Below are positions 1 to 6,464 of a stretch of DNA of 6,469 nucleotides, piece after piece. The notes under the pieces were generated by a model. It was not told where the DNA came from and did not search any database. It saw nothing but the letters and a program-made list of their open reading frames with translations. The DNA comes from Ahrensia sp. (GTDB taxonomy: Bacteria > Pseudomonadota > Alphaproteobacteria > Rhizobiales > Rhizobiaceae): contig JAHEJF010000104.1 in NCBI GenBank assembly GCA_024639025.1, forward strand, positions 1 to 6,469. The letters run 5' to 3'. Within the stretch, counting starts at the first letter, position 1, and each line of letters starts with the position of its first letter. The position numbers were made by a program, and so were the translations under genes.

Positions 1-995
1 CGGCGATCCAAATTAAAGCCATCGGCAATGCGGGCTCTTTCCGCGAATTCAGCCGCAAAGCGCGAAAATTTCTCAGCCTCGCCAAGATTTCCCGAAGACA
101 CGCGGCTCAAACCGCCTTGCTGCACAGCAACAAGAACCAATTCTCGCAACAGGAGATTGTGCTCATCACTGCCGCGCATACCGGCAACATCTGCAAGCTT
201 GTGGGCAACCCCTGTGTCAAAATGCGGTGATCTCAGCAATTCATTCAGCGTGTCGCGCAGTTCCAAACCACCACTGCGTGCCATCATCAATGCATGTTGC
301 ACCGAACCACCAGACAAGGCAGCGAGTCGGGGAATGTCTGAATCTGCCATGATCGGACCTGCTATGGCCTTCAAAACGCGCTCCACCTCATCGTTTTCCA
401 GCGGTAAAAAGCGAATAAGCTGGCAGCGCGAGCGAATGGTTGCAAGCATGCCGCTTGTACCATGAGAAATAATAATAAACAGTGTGTTAGATGGAGGTTC
501 TTCAAGCAATTTCAGAATTGCGTTTGCTGCATTTCGGTTCATATCTCCGAGGCAATCAATGATAATGATGCGCCTCGATTGCGCAGCAGCGCTCATGCCA
601 AGGAAACGGTGCAGTCGGCGGACTTCATCGACAGTGATCACCGTCTTGAATCCCTTGCCGTCGTCTTTGAGCGGGCGCGTCAGATACAGAAGATTGGGAT
701 GCGTGTTTTGCGCAATCTGTCGATAGTTACTGTTTTTGGTGTCCGGTGGATGGATGACACCGCCACTGCCTATTTCATCGTTCGCCAGCATCATATTGGC
801 CAGGTGAAATGCTGACGTGGCTTTGCCAACGCCCCTTTCCCCTTGCAATATCATCGCGTGGTGGCCGCTGCGGGCCGCATCCACCATGTTGGCGCAGGCT
901 TGCTGATGACCGGTCAGGACAGGCGTCACGCATGGTGGCGGGATTTCATCAATTGAATCATGAAATTGCGGACTGTCGACTATTGTTTGATCCAA
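1..995 (-). CDS. holB: DNA polymerase III subunit delta' (HolB), C-terminus cut by the window edge
   Basis: The clamp-loader delta' subunit, which with delta and tau/gamma opens the beta clamp and loads it on DNA. One open frame runs unbroken for 331 codons to the window edge. Seen from the TTG at 995: family-typical TGHQ near residue 28; a P-loop GERGVGKAT at 52-60; ITVDEVRRL at 120-128; a Walker-B-like strand IIIIDCLGDMN at 143-153 followed by RNAANAILKLLEEPP; and IRSRC at 187-191, the clamp-loader SRC motif. The four-cysteine zinc module of E. coli clamp-loader subunits is absent, which I recall as normal for alphaproteobacterial delta'. From usual family length I infer only a few tens of residues are missing. 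Start: TTG at 995 has GTGGAG 6 nt upstream. An in-frame GTG at 1007 has no clear ribosome site, and in-frame TGA TAA lies just above it. Identity is confident, the exact start is not. It follows hflX on the same strand. Confidence 0.88.
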   Translation of the reverse strand, partial: MDQTIVDSPQFHDSIDEIPPPCVTPVLTGHQQACANMVDAARSGHHAMILQGERGVGKATSAFHLANMMLANDEIGSGGVIHPPDTKNSNYRQIAQNTHPNLLYLTRPLKDDGKGFKTVITVDEVRRLHRFLGMSAAAQSRRIIIIDCLGDMNRNAANAILKLLEEPPSNTLFIIISHGTSGMLATIRSRCQLIRFLPLENDEVERVLKAIAGPIMADSDIPRLAALSGGSVQHALMMARSGGLELRDTLNELLRSPHFDTGVAHKLADVAGMRGSDEHNLLLRELVLVAVQQGGLSRVSSGNLGEAEKFSRFAAEFAERARIADGFNLDR

Positions 996-1001
996 TTGAT
1001 G

Positions 1002-1007
1002 CTCCAC
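1002..1007 (-). promoter_or_regulatory. Ribosome binding site favouring the TTG start of holB
   Basis: GTGGAG on the minus strand sits 6 nt before TTG at 995-993. The alternative GTG start is itself part of this hexamer and has no purine-rich site before it, so this site tips the choice to TTG. No ATG start is available near the N-terminus. Confidence 0.45.
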
Positions 1008-1030
1008 GCAACACGAGCGCTTTTATCAGG

Positions 1031-2440
1031 CTATGACTGATCGCCGTCCCAAGATTTTACCCTGCGGTCATAGGCCTCAACATTTTCCGGGGTCAAGTCT
1101 GCTCTGATAATCAAGGAGCCGTCATCTGCAGATTCCCTTTGCCTTACTATGGCGTTCTCATACAGCCAAGCCACATCAGAAAAGTGTTCTGGTGCGATGT
1201 GCAAAGTCTTGCTGACCAGAGAACCGGCAATCTTTCGCTCGATCAGGGCGAGCAGTTGGTCAAGCCCCTTCCCCGTCAACGCGCTAACCGCGACCTGGTT
1301 CTGCTCAACGCCTTTGCCTGGTACCAATCGTTTCTCGAGCGCCTTGAGATCCTCAGAGTTCAAGTTGTCAATTTTGTTCCAGACCTCAATCACATGTCCT
1401 TTGTCCTCAGGATCGATGTCCAGATCATTCAGGACCGAACGAACATCTTCTGCCTGAGCGACGCAGGCCTGATCGGAAGCATCGTGGACATGAAGCACCA
1501 GATTGGCCTCCTGCACCTCTTCCAGCGTGGCGCGGAATGCTGCCACCAGATGGGTGGGCAAATCAGAAATGAACCCCACAGTGTCTGACAAGATGATCCA
1601 GGTACCACCGGGCAATTGCACGCGTCTCAAGGTGGGATCAAGCGTCGCAAACAGCATGTCTTCGGCATGCACGGCAGCGCCGGTAAGGCGATTGAAAAGC
1701 GTTGACTTCCCCGCATTCGTGTACCCCACAAAGGCGACGACAGGCAGCGGTATCTTCTTGCGTTTGGAGCGATGCAAAGTGCGTGTGCGCCGCACTGTTT
1801 CAAGCTCACTTTCAAGGCTCTTGATCTTGTCACGCAGAATGCGCCGGTCAGCCTCAATCTGAGTTTCACCCGGACCACCCAAAAAGCCGGCACCACCACG
1901 CTGACGCTCAAGGTGTGTCCAGGAGCGGACCAGGCGTCCGCGCTGGTAGTTCAAATGGGCAAGTTCGACTTGGAGCACCCCTTCCTTGGTTCGGGCACGC
2001 CGACCAAATATCTCAAGGATGAGCCCTGTGCGATCCAGCACCTTGGCGTGCAATTCCTTTTCCAGGTTTCGCTGTTGAACGGGCGTTAATGCGTGATCAA
2101 CCACCACCAGCTCCGCATTTTCAGCTTTGACGATGCTTGCCAACTCCTCGACCTTGCCTGAGCCCAGCAAAGTCGACGGTCGCGGCTTGTTGACCGCGAC
2201 AATGGCGGAATGAGCAATGACAAGATCGATGGCCAGGGCCAGACCTTCCGCTTCAGCAAGCCGTTCTTGTGCCGTGCGCTCGATGCTGCCCGATGAGAAA
2301 GTACTGCCCGCAACAGAATTACGCACAATGTCAGGTGCGATCACGATAGCCCGCGTCGGCTCCACCGTGTGATCGAAAGATGCGCGCGGTCCCTTCAATT
2401 TGTCCTTGCGATGACCTGAGGTCTTGTTGTTTTCGCTCAA
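1031..2440 (-). CDS. hflX: GTPase HflX
   Basis: Ribosome-associated translational GTPase of the Obg-HflX superfamily, known in other bacteria to bind the 50S subunit and split stalled or heat-damaged ribosomes. The 469 residues show the N-terminal HflX domain (about 30-165, including [12 protein letters not shown]), the family signature GGPGETQIE at 188-196, a basic helical linker, then the G domain: G1 GYTNAGKS 239-246, G2 region FATLDPT 264-270, G3 DTVGF 286-290, G4 NKID 355-358, G5 SAL 386-388. The C-terminal domain runs from about 410. The start appears to be TTG at 2440-2438, overlapping the hfq TGA by 4 nt, which suggests translational coupling. The first in-frame ATG is codon 262, inside the G domain, so it cannot be the start. 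An in-frame GTG at codon 26 is an alternative. The purine run AGAAGA directly abuts the TTG, so the ribosome site is poor without coupling. Confidence 0.95.
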   Translation of the reverse strand: MSENNKTSGHRKDKLKGPRASFDHTVEPTRAIVIAPDIVRNSVAGSTFSSGSIERTAQERLAEAEGLALAIDLVIAHSAIVAVNKPRPSTLLGSGKVEELASIVKAENAELVVVDHALTPVQQRNLEKELHAKVLDRTGLILEIFGRRARTKEGVLQVELAHLNYQRGRLVRSWTHLERQRGGAGFLGGPGETQIEADRRILRDKIKSLESELETVRRTRTLHRSKRKKIPLPVVAFVGYTNAGKSTLFNRLTGAAVHAEDMLFATLDPTLRRVQLPGGTWIILSDTVGFISDLPTHLVAAFRATLEEVQEANLVLHVHDASDQACVAQAEDVRSVLNDLDIDPEDKGHVIEVWNKIDNLNSEDLKALEKRLVPGKGVEQNQVAVSALTGKGLDQLLALIERKIAGSLVSKTLHIAPEHFSDVAWLYENAIVRQRESADDGSLIIRADLTPENVEAYDRRVKSWDGDQS

Positions 2441-2700
2441 TCTTCTGACGCGCCTGCCGATTCAGCATCAAACATCTGAACTGGCGATCCAGGCATGATT
2501 GTCGAGATTGCATGCTTGTAAACCAGTTGGGCATGACCATCCCTGCGCAACAATACGCAGAAATTGTCGAACGAAGTTACCACACCGGTAAGCTTCACGC
2601 CGTTGACCAGAAAAATGGTCAGTGAAATCTTCTGTTTGCGTACTGCGTTGAGAAATTGGTCTTGTAGATTTTGGGAACGATCTGACATTTTTTTCGCCAT
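2437..2700 (-). CDS. hfq: RNA chaperone Hfq
   Basis: Hexameric Sm-like RNA chaperone that pairs small RNAs with mRNAs; in nitrogen-fixing alphaproteobacteria it also affects nifA expression. The 87 residues contain Sm1 (about 13-55, with [15 protein letters not shown]) and Sm2 with YKHAIS at 61-66. Matched to E. coli Hfq, the proximal-face residues are kept: Q13 (Q8), D14 (D9), F47 (F42), K62 and H63 (K56, H57). The rim patch is R21 K22 Q23 K24. The acidic C-terminal tail is only about a dozen residues, as in other rhizobia. Two ATGs are in frame: codon 1 (2700) follows the purine run AGAAAGAAAA, while codon 5 ([10 protein letters not shown]) matches where rhizobial Hfq usually begins but has a poorer upstream site. 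I chose codon 1. The TGA stop overlaps the TTG of hflX. Confidence 0.97.
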   Translation of the reverse strand: MAKKMSDRSQNLQDQFLNAVRKQKISLTIFLVNGVKLTGVVTSFDNFCVLLRRDGHAQLVYKHAISTIMPGSPVQMFDAESAGASED

Positions 2701-2701
2701 T

Positions 2702-2723
2702 TTTCTTTCTATTGTTTATTATT
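2702..2723 (-). promoter_or_regulatory. A-rich ARN-repeat leader, candidate Hfq autoregulatory site
   Basis: Immediately above the hfq ATG the RNA reads as ARN triplets (AAT AAT AAA, one C, then AAT AGA AAG AAA). ARN repeats are the known ligand of the distal face of Hfq from proteobacteria. The stretch includes the only plausible ribosome binding sequence (AGAAAGAAAA), so bound Hfq would block initiation. Hfq autorepression through its own 5' leader is known in E. coli and has been reported for Sinorhizobium. Binding here is inferred from sequence pattern alone. Confidence 0.35.
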
Positions 2724-2750
2724 TATGCAGTTCAAACCTGTTTTGGGCAT
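2709..2750 (-). CDS. Possible 13-codon leader ORF upstream of hfq
   Basis: ATG at 2750-2748 opens a frame of 13 codons ([13 protein letters not shown]) ending in TAG at 2711-2709, 8 nt before the hfq ATG and in a different frame from it. A GGA triplet lies just upstream, but its spacing to the ATG is short. A ribosome finishing here would sit over the hfq start, so it could couple to or hinder hfq translation. The peptide matches nothing I recognise. A short ORF in an A-rich leader is easily produced by chance. Confidence 0.2.
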   Translation of the reverse strand: MPKTGLNCINNKQ

Positions 2751-2781
2751 TTTTCCAAACTGGTAGTAACATCACCCAACA

Positions 2782-2797
2782 AGCATTATCTATGCCA
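2782..2797 (-). promoter_or_regulatory. Candidate sigma-54 (-24/-12) promoter for hfq
   Basis: On the minus strand the gap between dat and hfq contains TGGCATAGATAATGCT. This keeps the invariant GG and GC dinucleotides at the exact 10-nt spacing of RpoN promoters and matches most of the TGGCACG-N4-TTGCW consensus; mismatches are T for C and A for G after TGGCA, and A for T before TGC. If used, transcription would begin near 2771, giving a leader of about 70 nt before hfq. No NtrC or NifA upstream site was recognised in a limited look. A 16-bp match of this quality can occur by chance. Confidence 0.4.
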
Positions 2798-2811
2798 GTC
2801 CCTCCAATAAA

Positions 2812-3693
2812 CTAGAGGAACACCTTTTCATAAATAGGCGTTTTTTCCGCCTGTTCTATAAAAGCCTCCCGAATTTTTGAAACGACACTGCCTGGGTGCC
2901 CATTTGCGACTGGTTGACCGTCGATCTTTACAACCGGCATCACCAGCGTCGTCGCTGCTGTAATAAACGATTCACGTGCCTGTTGGGCTTCGGTGACAGA
3001 AAAACCTCGTTCTTCAACCTTGATGCCAATTCGATTGGCAGCATCGATGACGGTTGTCCTGGTAATGCCGCGCAAGATGCCATGTTCGGCAGGGCGTGTG
3101 ACAAGTGTGCCATCCGACGTCACAATCCAGGCATTGGTGGCACCGCCTTCTTTTACAATACCTTGCTCATCAACAAACCATGCTTCTGCGGCGCCATTTT
3201 CCTTGGCTTTTTGGCGCGCAATGCAATTGGGCAGCAGCCCCACCGACTTGATATCGACACGGTCCCACCGGTTCTCAGGCACGGTGATCACACCCACCCC
3301 GTCTTCAAACTTCTGCTCTGCCAACGCCGGATCGGTTCGTTTCGCTGTCACCACCAGTGCCGAAGGTGTCCCGTCGGGCGGAAACACATGGTCTCTTCGT
3401 GCCACGCCGCGGGTTACCTGCAAATAGACAAGTCCGTTTATGACGCGATTGCGTGCAACCGTTTCAAGCAAGATGCGTTCAAGAGCCTTGCGCTGAACCG
3501 GCCATTTGATTTGCAGCTCGGACAAGGATCGACCCAATCGATCCATGTGCCGTGTCATGTCGATCAGCTGACCATTCGCAACTTCACAGACTTCATAAAC
3601 GCCGTCTGCAAATTGATAACCGCGATCTTCAATGTGAACCGCTGCCTCACGGTGCGGCAGATAACGGCCGTTGACATAGGCAATCCGAGACAT
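2812..3693 (-). CDS. dat: D-amino-acid aminotransferase (fold-type IV PLP enzyme)
   Basis: Pyridoxal-phosphate enzyme that transfers the amino group between D-amino acids and 2-oxo acids, for example D-alanine plus 2-oxoglutarate to pyruvate plus D-glutamate, feeding peptidoglycan precursors; cytoplasmic. Length (293 residues) is normal. Visible: EDRGYQFADGVYEV at 22-35; the Schiff-base lysine K149 in DIKSVGLLPN; E182 in VKEGGATN, which contacts the PLP ring nitrogen; ILRGITR at 206-212, phosphate binding; TAATTL at 245-250. RRDHVFP (99-105) aligns with PRAHQFP of Bacillus D-amino-acid transaminase, so Y33, R100 and H102 correspond to its substrate-carboxylate trap Y31, R98 and H100. This favours the D-specific enzyme over branched-chain aminotransferase (IlvE) or aminodeoxychorismate lyase (PabC). 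ATG at 3693 has a good ribosome site. It lies 26 nt below trkA, so it is probably in the ntrX-trkA operon. Confidence 0.92.
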   Translation of the reverse strand: MSRIAYVNGRYLPHREAAVHIEDRGYQFADGVYEVCEVANGQLIDMTRHMDRLGRSLSELQIKWPVQRKALERILLETVARNRVINGLVYLQVTRGVARRDHVFPPDGTPSALVVTAKRTDPALAEQKFEDGVGVITVPENRWDRVDIKSVGLLPNCIARQKAKENGAAEAWFVDEQGIVKEGGATNAWIVTSDGTLVTRPAEHGILRGITRTTVIDAANRIGIKVEERGFSVTEAQQARESFITAATTLVMPVVKIDGQPVANGHPGSVVSKIREAFIEQAEKTPIYEKVFL

Positions 3694-3702
3694 GGTCTAT
3701 TT

Positions 3703-3708
3703 TCCTCG
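3703..3708 (-). promoter_or_regulatory. Ribosome binding site of dat
   Basis: Between trkA and dat the minus strand reads CGAGGAAAATAGACC directly before ATG. The GAGGA core lies about 9 nt from the dat ATG at 3693. It is the clearest Shine-Dalgarno in the window and supports the chosen dat start. Confidence 0.7.
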
Positions 3709-3719
3709 ATTAATCCGCA

Positions 3720-5096
3720 TCAGAAAAACTCCAGGCTGACGCGGAACAATTGTTCAACGCTTTTGACGGCCGAAGTTTTGGCAAACATGACAACCCGGTC
3801 ATGAGCCTTCACGATTGTGTCGCCATCGGGCTTGATCACCGCGCCGTCCCGGTAGATGGCGCCAATCCTAACATCTTCCGGCAGATCTTGTTCGCGCAAT
3901 GGCCGTCCAACCAATGGCGAAGTCTCCAGCGCCTCAGCCTCGATCACTTCAGCCTGCCCCTTTTGAACAGAATGGACCTGGCGGATGCGACCACGGCGCA
4001 TATGCTGGAGAACCCGTGAAATGGTCACGGCACGCGGGTTGATTTGCGCATCAATGCCAAGCGTGGCGGTGAAACTCTGATACCCCAAATCATTGATAAG
4101 CGTCATTGTCGACTCACAACCAAGTTTCTTGGCCATCACCGATGCCAGAACATTGACCTGGTCGTCGTTTGTCAGCGCGACCATCAAATCGGCATCCTGG
4201 ATGTCGGCTTCCTGCAGGATTTGTTGATCGAGAGCGCTTCCATGCAGCACGATCGTCCGCAACAACGCATTGGCGATGTACTCGGCCCGCTGTCGGCTTG
4301 CTTCAATGATCTTTAGATGGGCCTTCGAACCGCGGCGCTCCAACTCGGAAGCAACATATTGTCCAATATTGCCGCCACCGGCAAACACAATACGACGGGC
4401 CTGGGTTTCCTCATGGCCAAACAGTGCGAGCGTCCGCCTGACCTGTCCTTTGACGCTGATCACATAGACAAGATCGCCCGCCAGCAGTTGATCCGACGAC
4501 TTGGCAACAAACAGCTGTTCGTTGCGCCAGACACCTGTGACTGTGGCGCCCAAATCCGGAAATAGATCACTGAGCTGGTTAAGCGGCGTATTAATGACCG
4601 GGCAATCTTCACGGCACTCAATCGCCATCATGGTCACATTGTCCTCGGCAAATTGAACCACATCGGTCGCGCCAGGCAGTGCGATACGCTTAAGAACCAC
4701 CTCACCTACTTCGCGCTCGGGTGAAATGATCACATCAATCGGCAGGTGGTCACGAGAAAACAGGTTGCGATAGTGTGAATGCAGATAAGACTGCGCCCGT
4801 ACCCGGGCAATCTTTGTCGGCACATCGAACAAGGAGTGCGCCACCTGACATGCAGTCATGTTGACTTCATCATAGAGCGTCACTGCAATCAGCATATCGG
4901 CATCAGCGGCACCTGCTGCATCCAGGATATCCGGATGGCTGCCATGTCCAACAAATCCACGTACATCCAGCGTATCCCGCACGCGCTGGATCAGTGTCGC
5001 CGATGTGTCGATGACCGAAACATCATTATCTTCCGCAGCAAGCCGTTCGGCAATGCCATAGCCGACTTGCCCGGCCCCGCTAATGATCACGCGCAT
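3720..5096 (-). CDS. trkA: Trk system potassium uptake regulatory protein TrkA
   Basis: Cytoplasmic, membrane-associated nucleotide-binding subunit that gates the TrkH/TrkG K+ channel proteins. The 458 residues form the standard duplicated RCK architecture: RCK_N1 (1-about 130) with Rossmann motif GAGQVG at 7-12 and acidic D30 at the end of strand 2; RCK_C1 (about 140-225); RCK_N2 (from about 233) with GGGNIG at 240-245 and E265; RCK_C2 (about 375-455). Both dinucleotide motifs look intact, so both halves should bind NAD(H) or ATP/ADP. No TrkH-type membrane partner lies in the window. ATG at 5096 is 6 nt below the ntrX stop; the only ribosome-like sequence is the G-run inside the last ntrX codons, about 12 nt upstream, so coupling to ntrX translation is likely. 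Presence beside ntrX is a conserved arrangement in alphaproteobacteria. Confidence 0.96.
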   Translation of the reverse strand: MRVIISGAGQVGYGIAERLAAEDNDVSVIDTSATLIQRVRDTLDVRGFVGHGSHPDILDAAGAADADMLIAVTLYDEVNMTACQVAHSLFDVPTKIARVRAQSYLHSHYRNLFSRDHLPIDVIISPEREVGEVVLKRIALPGATDVVQFAEDNVTMMAIECREDCPVINTPLNQLSDLFPDLGATVTGVWRNEQLFVAKSSDQLLAGDLVYVISVKGQVRRTLALFGHEETQARRIVFAGGGNIGQYVASELERRGSKAHLKIIEASRQRAEYIANALLRTIVLHGSALDQQILQEADIQDADLMVALTNDDQVNVLASVMAKKLGCESTMTLINDLGYQSFTATLGIDAQINPRAVTISRVLQHMRRGRIRQVHSVQKGQAEVIEAEALETSPLVGRPLREQDLPEDVRIGAIYRDGAVIKPDGDTIVKAHDRVVMFAKTSAVKSVEQLFRVSLEFF

Positions 5097-5102
5097 GCGC
5101 TA

Positions 5103-6464
5103 TTATACCCCCAGGGACTTCAATTTGCGATGAAGCGCAGAGCGTTCCATACCAATGAATTCGGCCGTACGCGATATATTTCCGCCAAATCGTGAGATCT
5201 GTGCCAGCAAGTAATCACGCTCAAAACGCTCGCGTGCTTCTCGCAGCGGCAGCGACATAATGTGGGTGTCGGCTTCAGTCGGCGTGTTGGGCAGGTTTTC
5301 ACTCACCTCGGCGGGCAATTTGTCGACGGTGATCATCACCTCATCGCTCTCATCGCGTGTCAGGATCATCAGTCGTTCGATCGCATTGCGCAACTGACGA
5401 ATATTACCCGGCCATGAATGCGATTGCAGAACCGCCATGGCATCATCATCGATCAGTTTCGCCTTGATGCCCGTCTGCTCAGCGATCTGCTTCATGAAGG
5501 TTTGAACCAGAACCGCGATATCCTCGCGCCGAGCGGTCAGTGGTGGCACCTCAATCGGTACAACGGCCAATCTGCTGAACAGATCGCGCCTGAAACGTCC
5601 ATCTTCGATCAATACCTCAAGATCAAACGCCGTCGAGGAGATGATCCGGACGTCCACCTTGACCCGCCTTACGCCACCAACGCGTTCAAATTCCTGTTCG
5701 ACCAGCACGCGCAGAATTTTCGATTGGGTTTCAAGCGGCATGTCGGCCACTTCATCGAGATACAGAATTCCTCCATGCGCCTGTTCGAGCGCACCGACCT
5801 TGCGCTCGGCACCATTGGGTTCGGTGCCGAACAGCTCCATCTCCATGCGGCTTGGTGTAATCGCCGCCGCATTGATAGTCACAAATGGCCCCGCCGAACG
5901 GGTTGAGCTCTTGTGAATTGCCCTGGCCACCAATTCCTTGCCCGACCCCGACGGACCGGTAATCAAGACACGGCTGTTGGTGGGTGCAACTCTGTCAATT
6001 GCCTGTCGAAGGCTCAACATGGCCGGTGAATTGCCGACCAGTTCCGAGGAATCGCTGGACTTCTTTTTCAACTCGGAGATCTCGCGGCGCATGGAGCTGG
6101 CTTCCAGGGCGCGTTCGACAACAAGGATCAGCCGATCTGATTTGAACGGTTTCTCAATATAGTCATAGGCGCCGCGCTTAATCGCCGATACCGCTGTTTC
6201 AATATTGCCGTGCCCGGATATCATGACGACTGGCAAGCCCGGATGCATAGCCTGAATTTCATCTAGCAGACCCAATCCGTCAAGCTTGCTGCCCTTCATC
6301 CATATATCGAGAAAAATCAGGCGGGGCACACGGTCGGAAATCGCGGCAAGCGCGCTGTCGCTGTCAAAAGCGGTGCGCGTCTCGTGACCCTCATCATCCA
6401 AAATACCCGATACGATGTCCCGTATGTCATCTTCGTCATCAACGATCAGAATATCTGCCTTCAT
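5103..6464 (-). CDS. ntrX: Nitrogen/redox response regulator NtrX (NtrC family, GAFTGA-less)
   Basis: DNA-binding response regulator partnered with the membrane histidine kinase NtrY. The receiver (1-about 120) has the acidic pocket D9/D10, phospho-acceptor D53 in IFLDIW, S83 and K105 in EKP. The AAA+ domain (about 140-370) has Walker A GPSGSGKE at 170-177, Walker B YLDEVADM at 235-242, sensor I IISST at 274-278, and arginine-finger segment GRFRRDLFSRL at 289-299. The Fis-type helix-turn-helix is at the C-terminus (about 425-450). The L1 loop after ELFG (210-213) reads GTEPNGAERKVGAL and contains no GAFTGA, so direct sigma-54 activation is unlikely; I recall the same gap in Brucella NtrX. That loop and the neighbouring trkA separate it from NtrC. 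ATG at 6464 is 5 nt from the window edge, so its ribosome site and the presumed upstream ntrY are not visible. Length (453) is normal. Confidence 0.95.
   Translation of the reverse strand: MKADILIVDDEDDIRDIVSGILDDEGHETRTAFDSDSALAAISDRVPRLIFLDIWMKGSKLDGLGLLDEIQAMHPGLPVVMISGHGNIETAVSAIKRGAYDYIEKPFKSDRLILVVERALEASSMRREISELKKKSSDSSELVGNSPAMLSLRQAIDRVAPTNSRVLITGPSGSGKELVARAIHKSSTRSAGPFVTINAAAITPSRMEMELFGTEPNGAERKVGALEQAHGGILYLDEVADMPLETQSKILRVLVEQEFERVGGVRRVKVDVRIISSTAFDLEVLIEDGRFRRDLFSRLAVVPIEVPPLTARREDIAVLVQTFMKQIAEQTGIKAKLIDDDAMAVLQSHSWPGNIRQLRNAIERLMILTRDESDEVMITVDKLPAEVSENLPNTPTEADTHIMSLPLREARERFERDYLLAQISRFGGNISRTAEFIGMERSALHRKLKSLGV

Larger units (their letters stand above)
2701..2811 (-). 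other. dat-hfq intergenic region and presumed hfq leader
   Basis: This 111-nt region is the only sizeable non-coding gap. From the dat stop it holds a sigma-54-like element, an imperfect short hairpin (about 2740-2760, TTTGG with CCAAA around an 8-nt loop), a possible 13-codon leader ORF, and an A-rich stretch up to the hfq start. It is much more A+T-rich near hfq than the flanking genes. I see no convincing intrinsic terminator, so read-through from dat remains possible. Confidence 0.6.

Noticed and set aside
1..1007. Frameshift or pseudogene in holB
   Set aside because: Codon-by-codon reading of the minus strand gives one open frame with family motifs in order to the window edge; the missing C-terminus comes from the window boundary.
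28..1036. Three consecutive plus-strand ORFs (28-465, 462-815, 809-1036) tiling the left end
   Set aside because: The minus strand carries one uninterrupted frame with delta' motifs (P-loop, SRC, LLEEPP) over the same bases; the plus-strand products have Ser/Arg-rich shadow composition and no motifs.
1139..2089. Plus-strand ORFs opposite hflX (1139-1588, 1503-1862, 1772-2089)
   Set aside because: They are antisense to the conserved HflX domains and resemble no known protein.
2740..2760. Hairpin in the dat-hfq gap as a rho-independent terminator
   Set aside because: The stem is only about five base pairs (TTTGG/CCAAA) with a large loop and is not followed by a U-run on the minus strand.
2701..2790. 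Heat-shock (sigma-32) or sigma-70 promoter for hfq
   Set aside because: A CTTG and several A+T-rich hexamers are present, but no pair has both a good match and proper spacing; calling one would be guesswork in such A-rich sequence.
2564..2815. Plus-strand 83-codon ORF across hfq and its upstream gap
   Set aside because: It is mostly antisense to the highly conserved Hfq coding sequence; the remainder lies in the leader. No ribosome site or family resemblance.
2896..3804. 302-codon plus-strand ORF antisense to dat
   Set aside because: It lies entirely opposite dat and the end of trkA, which have clear family motifs. Its translation is rich in Cys and His with no recognisable domain, as expected for an antisense shadow.
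5418..5916. Plus-strand ORFs opposite ntrX
   Set aside because: They oppose the AAA+ domain of NtrX, whose motifs are intact; no independent start signal or domain is seen.
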